Assembly: GCA_902778375.1 (NCBI GenBank)
Contig: CACYXJ010000009.1
Span: forward strand, 1-47,002
Length of the DNA stretch: 47,002 bases
Source of the DNA: an uncultured Erysipelotrichaceae bacterium
Lineage (GTDB): Bacteria; Bacillota_I; Bacilli_A; Erysipelotrichales; Erysipelotrichaceae
Reading direction: 5' to 3'
In this document: one piece after another, positions 43,324 to 47,002 of the stretch
Layout of the letters: each line of letters opens with the position of its first letter
How positions within the stretch are numbered: position 1 is the stretch's first letter
The notes under the pieces: generated by a model
What the model was told of the DNA's origin: nothing
The model's input: the letters and a program-made list of their open reading frames with translations, nothing else
The model's database searches: none
Program-made: the position numbers and the translations under genes

Positions 43324-43391
43324 ATTCGTATATGCTTTCGGATCTGGCGAGAGTGTCTCTACCCCGCCGCCATAACGGCGGGACTACGATT
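43324..43391 (+). ncRNA. Purine riboswitch, guanine/hypoxanthine type
   Basis: P1 pairs TCGTA with TACGA. P2 is CTTTCG/CGAGAG with loop GATCTGG, and P3 is CCGCCG/CGGCGG with loop CCATAA, leaving GG and CC for the loop-loop contact. The J2/3 strand reads GTCTCTACC and the J3/1 strand GACTACG. The C before TACG is the base that selects guanine or hypoxanthine (adenine types have T). Loops differ from the usual GATATGG and the J2/3 consensus GTTTCTACC by single bases. It lies before a purine permease gene, matching its known role. Confidence 0.85.
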
Positions 43392-43407
43392 GTCGTTTTT
43401 GAAAGCA

Positions 43408-43443
43408 CCTTCTGCGCCTTTTTGGGCATGCGGAAGTTTTTTG
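43408..43443 (+). terminator. Riboswitch terminator before the purine permease
   Basis: CTTCTGC-GCC pairs with GGC-AT-GCGGAAG (two-base bulge) around a T-rich loop, followed by T6. Guanine binding should favour this hairpin and stop transcription (family knowledge). Confidence 0.82.
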
Positions 43444-43477
43444 TTTTAAGGGGATGTGAGATGGAAAGAGGGGAATT

Positions 43478-44854
43478 ATGTTAGAGAAGTTTTTCAAGTT
43501 CGAGGAGAACGGGACAAATCTTCGCACAGAACTGATTGCCGGTATCACAACATTCATGACAATGGTTTATATCCTTGCCCTGAACCCGGCCATCCTGAGT
43601 GCGGCACCCGGCCTTGAAAATGCCGGCGGTTCGATTCTGTTCGCTACTGCCGTTGCTTCCGCAATTGCCTGCTTCTGCATGGCGGCATTTGCCAACAAAC
43701 CGTTCGCTCTGTCTGCCGGTCTTGGTCTGAACGCTTACTTTGCCTACACGGTATGCGGCCAGTTCGGTTACAGCTGGCAGGTTGCCCTGACTGCTGTCCT
43801 GACGGAAGGTCTGATCTTCATCGTCATGTCTTTGACAAATGTCCGTGAAGCGATCTTCAACGCCATTCCGAAGCAGCTCAAGACAGCAGTTTCTGTCGGT
43901 ATCGGTCTGTTCATCACATTCATCGGTCTGCAGAATGCGCATGTTATCGTTGACAGCTCCACCCTGGTCGGTCTGTATTCCTTCAAGGCTGCGCTGAACA
44001 ACGGCACATTCTTCACTGAAGGTATCACTGTCATTCTGGCACTGATCGGCGTTGTCGTTACTGCCATGATGCTGATCAAGGGCGTAAAGGGCTACATGCT
44101 CTACGGTATCCTGATCACATGGGGCCTCGGCATTATCTGCGAACTGGTCGGTCTGTATGTTCCGAATCCGGAAATGGGTTTCTATTCCGTGCTTCCGACA
44201 TCCTTTATCGCCTTCCCGGATATGTCCGTCAATATGATCTTCCAGTTTGACTTCGGTTTCATCTTCTCGCACTTCCTTGACTTTGTCGTCGTCGTATTCG
44301 CGTTCCTGTTTGTCGATATCTTCGATACACTGGGAACTCTGATCGGTTGCGCAGCCAAGGCTGACATGCTGGATGAAGAAGGCAAACTGCCGGGCATCAA
44401 GGGTGCCCTGCTGGCTGACGCTGTCGGTACAACACTGGGTGCATGCCTTGGTACCTCCACGATCACAACATTCGTCGAGTCCTCCTCCGGTATTTCCGAA
44501 GGCGGCCGCACCGGTATGACAGCTGTTGTTACCGGCGTTCTGTTCCTGGTCTCCCTGTTCCTTGCTCCGCTGTTCCTGACAATTCCGTCATTCGCAACAG
44601 CACCGGCTCTGATCGTCGTCGGCTTCCTGATGATGCAGCAGGTCAAGAACATCGACTGGGACAACATGGTTGAAGCAATCCCGTGCTTTGTGACAATCAC
44701 TATGATGGGTCTTGCTTACAGCATTTCCGAAGGTATCGCTTTCGGTATCATCTCCTATGTCGTTCTGCACCTTCTGACAGGCAAGACAAAGGATATGTCT
44801 CCGCTGATGTACGTTCTGGCAGTTCTCTTTGCCCTGAAGTACTTCCTGATCTAA
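43478..44854 (+). CDS. pbuG: NCS2/AzgA-family purine permease
   Basis: A 458-residue membrane permease with about 12-14 spans, of the AzgA-like group that carries hypoxanthine, guanine or adenine by proton symport. Seen: TELIAGITTFMTMVYILALNP at the N-terminus, SAGLGLNAYFAYTV, VFAFLFVDIFDTLGTLIG and GTSTITTFVESSSGISEGGRTG, the conserved substrate-site segments. GAGGGG lies about 6 bases before the ATG. The guanine-type riboswitch upstream predicts repression when guanine or hypoxanthine is plentiful, which supports a guanine/hypoxanthine transporter. Symbol by family resemblance. Confidence 0.9.
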   Translation: MLEKFFKFEENGTNLRTELIAGITTFMTMVYILALNPAILSAAPGLENAGGSILFATAVASAIACFCMAAFANKPFALSAGLGLNAYFAYTVCGQFGYSWQVALTAVLTEGLIFIVMSLTNVREAIFNAIPKQLKTAVSVGIGLFITFIGLQNAHVIVDSSTLVGLYSFKAALNNGTFFTEGITVILALIGVVVTAMMLIKGVKGYMLYGILITWGLGIICELVGLYVPNPEMGFYSVLPTSFIAFPDMSVNMIFQFDFGFIFSHFLDFVVVVFAFLFVDIFDTLGTLIGCAAKADMLDEEGKLPGIKGALLADAVGTTLGACLGTSTITTFVESSSGISEGGRTGMTAVVTGVLFLVSLFLAPLFLTIPSFATAPALIVVGFLMMQQVKNIDWDNMVEAIPCFVTITMMGLAYSISEGIAFGIISYVVLHLLTGKTKDMSPLMYVLAVLFALKYFLI

Positions 44855-44872
44855 AAAAGAGAAAAAGAGATT

Positions 44873-44912
44873 TAAGACCGGCAGTTCATTGCGGACAGCC
44901 GGTCTTTTCTTT
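44873..44912 (+). terminator. Terminator after the purine permease
   Basis: AAGACCGGC and GCCGGTCTT pair around a 15-base loop, followed by TTTTCTTTTT. Confidence 0.9.
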
Positions 44913-44913
44913 T

Positions 44914-44922
44914 TGGTATAAT
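44914..44922 (+). promoter_or_regulatory. Extended -10 promoter (TGGTATAAT) for the AlaX gene
   Basis: TGnTATAAT is complete, which can compensate for the missing -35. The transcript would start near 44929, just before the AACGGAG ribosome binding site. Confidence 0.65.
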
Positions 44923-44946
44923 TCTTTTTGAACGGAGAAACACTTT

Positions 44947-46113
44947 ATGGCTAATATGAACACGCTTTTTTATCAGGACCAGTACCGCCGGGAATTCGAT
45001 GCGTCTGTTCTGAGCTGCAGGGAAGATAAAAAGGGATATGCTGTTATCCTGGATCAGACAGCTTTCTATCCGGAAGGCGGCGGTCAGCCGGCGGATCATG
45101 GCTTCCTGAACGATATCAGGGTGACGGATGTCCGGGAAAAGGACGACGTGATCATTCATTATACAGACAGACCGCTGGCAGAAGGTACAGCTGTACATGG
45201 CATCATCGACTGGGACAGACGTTTTGATTTCATGCAGAATCATACCGGCGAACATATCGTCTCCGGCATCATTCATCAGCTGCACGGATATGAGAATGTC
45301 GGCTTCCATATGGGAGAAACGATCCAGGTGGATTACAGCGGGATGCTGAGCGATGAGGAAATCCGGGAAGTCGAGCGGAAGGCCAATGAGATCATCTGGA
45401 CAAACCAGCCGGTCATTATCACCTATCCGTCCGAAGAAGAGAGAGAAAACATTCCCTACCGCTCCAAGAAGGAATTGTCAGGAACGGTAAGAATCGTCAC
45501 GGTTCTGAACGCGGATATCTGTGCCTGCTGCGGCACGCATGTAAAAACTGCCGGGGAAGTCGGTCTGATCAAGATCATTTCCCATGAAAAACATAAGGGC
45601 GGTATCCGTATGGAACTGCTGTGCGGCAGGCGGGCATTTGACTACGTATGCATGCTGCAGGATCAGAATCATGATATTTCCGTGCGTCTCTGCACACCGA
45701 TGAACCAGACCGCCGAAGGCACCAGAAAACTGGAAGAGACAATGCAGGAGAAGAGCAGACAGCTGACGGAAATGACAGCGCTGTATCTGCAGGACAGAGC
45801 GGAAAAACTGGAGAAGTCGGAACTGGTCATCGATGTTCTTAAAGGCATCGACAGAAACTCCATACGCCGCTATGCCGACGACCTGGTGAAGGTGAAAGGA
45901 TGCGGTACGGCTGCCGTACTTAACAGAAGCGACAACGGACCGTTTGAATATGTCATCATCACGTCGAAAGACATCGGTCTGAGAAAACTGGCAAAGGATC
46001 TCAATATGAGACTGAACGGGCGCGGCGGCGGCAGTGACGAAATGATTCAGGGAACTTTCTCTGCTTCAGAAGAAGAGATCAGACTGGTGCTGCAGGAAAT
46101 TTTCGCCGCTTAA
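44947..46113 (+). CDS. Alanyl-tRNA editing protein, AlaX long form
   Basis: A 388-residue stand-alone editing protein that deacylates mischarged tRNA-Ala (Ser or Gly). Seen: YPEGGGQPADHG, the zinc motif HTGEH (H99-H103), CACCGTH carrying the second metal ligands, a helical linker, and a C-terminal DHHA1 domain ending with NGRGGGSDEMIQGTF, as in alanyl-tRNA synthetase. With a DHHA1 domain it is the AlaX-L type. The ATG follows GGAG at about 10 bases. It is a single-gene transcript between a terminator and the GH1 gene. Confidence 0.93.
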   Translation: MANMNTLFYQDQYRREFDASVLSCREDKKGYAVILDQTAFYPEGGGQPADHGFLNDIRVTDVREKDDVIIHYTDRPLAEGTAVHGIIDWDRRFDFMQNHTGEHIVSGIIHQLHGYENVGFHMGETIQVDYSGMLSDEEIREVERKANEIIWTNQPVIITYPSEEERENIPYRSKKELSGTVRIVTVLNADICACCGTHVKTAGEVGLIKIISHEKHKGGIRMELLCGRRAFDYVCMLQDQNHDISVRLCTPMNQTAEGTRKLEETMQEKSRQLTEMTALYLQDRAEKLEKSELVIDVLKGIDRNSIRRYADDLVKVKGCGTAAVLNRSDNGPFEYVIITSKDIGLRKLAKDLNMRLNGRGGGSDEMIQGTFSASEEEIRLVLQEIFAA

Positions 46114-46201
46114 GCCTGATGACAGAGACAAAAAAGTATCGGATAATATAGAGAGAAACAATGTATCAGATCATTTCTATATAAAACGAAGGAGGATGTG
46201 C

Positions 46202-47002
46202 ATGCAACACAAAACTTTAAAACCGTTCCCGAAGGATTTCCTCTGGGGCGCGAGCACCTCTGCCTATCAGGTAGAAGGCGCGAATCTGGAAGACGGCAAA
46301 GGTCCGTCCTGCCAGGATGTGAAGAAGGTTCCGGAAGGAACTTCCGAACTGGATGTCTGTGCTGATCAGTACCATCGTTACAAGGAAGATGTCGCACTGA
46401 TGGCGGAAATGGGATTCAAGGTATACCGTTTCTCCATTTCCTGGTCGCGTATCCTGCCGAAAGGAACCGGCGAAGTCAATCCGAAGGGCATCGAGTATTA
46501 CAATAATCTGATCGATGAATGCCTGAAGTACAACATTATCCCGCTGGTCACGATGTTCCACTTCGACATGCCGGCTGCTCTGGATGAAAGAGGAAGCTGG
46601 GGCAATCCGGAATCTGTCGACTGGTTCCTGGAATTCGCCCGCACGATGTATGAAAACTTCGGCGACCGTGTCAAATACTGGCTGACGATTAACGAACAGA
46701 ACATGCTGACGCTGGTCGGTCCGATGATCGGAACACTGCACCTGCCGGAAGGCTGCACCAACGTTCTGAAGGAAATCTACCAGCAGAACCATCACATGCT
46801 TGTAGCTCAGGCCAAGGCTATGGCGCTTTGCCATGAAATGCTTCCTGGCGCGAAGATCGGTCCGGCACCGAACATTTCCCTGATTTATCCGAACTCCAAC
46901 AAACCGGAAGATACGATTGCCGCTCAGAACATGAACGCGATCCGCAACTGGCTGTATCTCGACATGGCTGTTTACGGAAAGTACAACAACCTCGTATGGA
47001 GC
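46202..47002 (+). CDS. GH1 glycosidase, 3' end cut by window edge (6-phospho-beta-glucosidase-like)
   Basis: The first 267 residues of a family 1 glycoside hydrolase, cytosolic. Seen: FPKDFLWGASTSAYQVEG (GH1 N-terminal signature), YRFSISWSRILPKG, MFHFDMPAAL, and TINEQN with the acid/base Glu. The nucleophile motif (ENG) and the loop that shows phosphate preference lie beyond the window, so beta-glucosidase and 6-phospho-beta-glucosidase cannot be separated. AAGGAGG lies 6 bases upstream. The 88 bases before it hold a weak promoter (GATAATAT near 46142). Confidence 0.92.
   Translation, partial: MQHKTLKPFPKDFLWGASTSAYQVEGANLEDGKGPSCQDVKKVPEGTSELDVCADQYHRYKEDVALMAEMGFKVYRFSISWSRILPKGTGEVNPKGIEYYNNLIDECLKYNIIPLVTMFHFDMPAALDERGSWGNPESVDWFLEFARTMYENFGDRVKYWLTINEQNMLTLVGPMIGTLHLPEGCTNVLKEIYQQNHHMLVAQAKAMALCHEMLPGAKIGPAPNISLIYPNSNKPEDTIAAQNMNAIRNWLYLDMAVYGKYNNLVWS

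Overview
The window reads as ordinary chromosome of an anaerobic Firmicute, plausibly an Erysipelotrichaceae- or Clostridia-type gut bacterium. Support comes from strong AGGAGG ribosome binding sites, lysine and purine riboswitches, a CcpA-type cre site, an rpsF-ssb-rpsR operon, many iron-sulfur flavoproteins and sugar-scavenging genes. The genus is inference. 41 protein genes are called, with dapA (left edge) and a GH1 glycosidase (right edge) cut off. No rRNA, tRNA, insertion sequence, prophage or CRISPR array was seen.

Layout. 1-3345: lysine branch. lysA-dapA run leftward from a promoter and lysine riboswitch, and an aspartokinase runs the other way. 3433-5872: the three 5-oxoprolinase genes pxpB-pxpC-pxpA. 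5919-15831: a folate one-carbon region. An SDR, a cysteine-rich orphan protein and a GcvT-like folate enzyme run leftward, divergent from a PucR-type regulator. After a small orphan gene come fchA, a folD-like gene and a 930-residue ferredoxin/GltD-type flavoprotein. 15855-18325: a GNAT acetyltransferase and an OatA-like surface acyltransferase. 18466-21008: a HAD phosphatase and a fructoselysine pair (frlD, frlB). 21153-24857: a flavin reductase and a membrane TIR/beta-propeller protein. 24909-26854: RidA and a beta-helix lipoprotein. 26986-30767: two-subunit aconitase X with an enoate-reductase-like flavoenzyme. 30893-36028: a C26 peptidase, an Fe-S aldo/keto reductase, TcdA, a creatininase-family amidohydrolase and a DUF4139 protein. 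36144-37199: rpsF-ssb-rpsR. 37340-43220: a TetR-regulated galactoside operon (GH2, GPH symporter, GH36) with a cre site inside its promoter. 43324-44854: a guanine-type riboswitch and purine permease. 44947-47002: an AlaX editing protein and the start of a GH1 glycosidase.

The most interesting part is the one-carbon region. The FolD homologue has lost two of the three residues needed for cyclohydrolase chemistry (Lys to Ala, Gln to Phe) and sits directly behind a separate cyclohydrolase, FchA. Dehydrogenase and cyclohydrolase therefore look split between two proteins. With the GcvT-like folate enzyme, an SDR, a cysteine-rich protein of unknown family and a large flavoprotein, this looks like a route that takes a one-carbon unit from an unidentified methylated or aminomethyl compound, passes it to tetrahydrofolate and oxidises it. 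The substrate is unknown. Other points to check are the TIR-membrane-propeller protein, the AcnX/enoate reductase operon and a probable leaderless start for pxpB.
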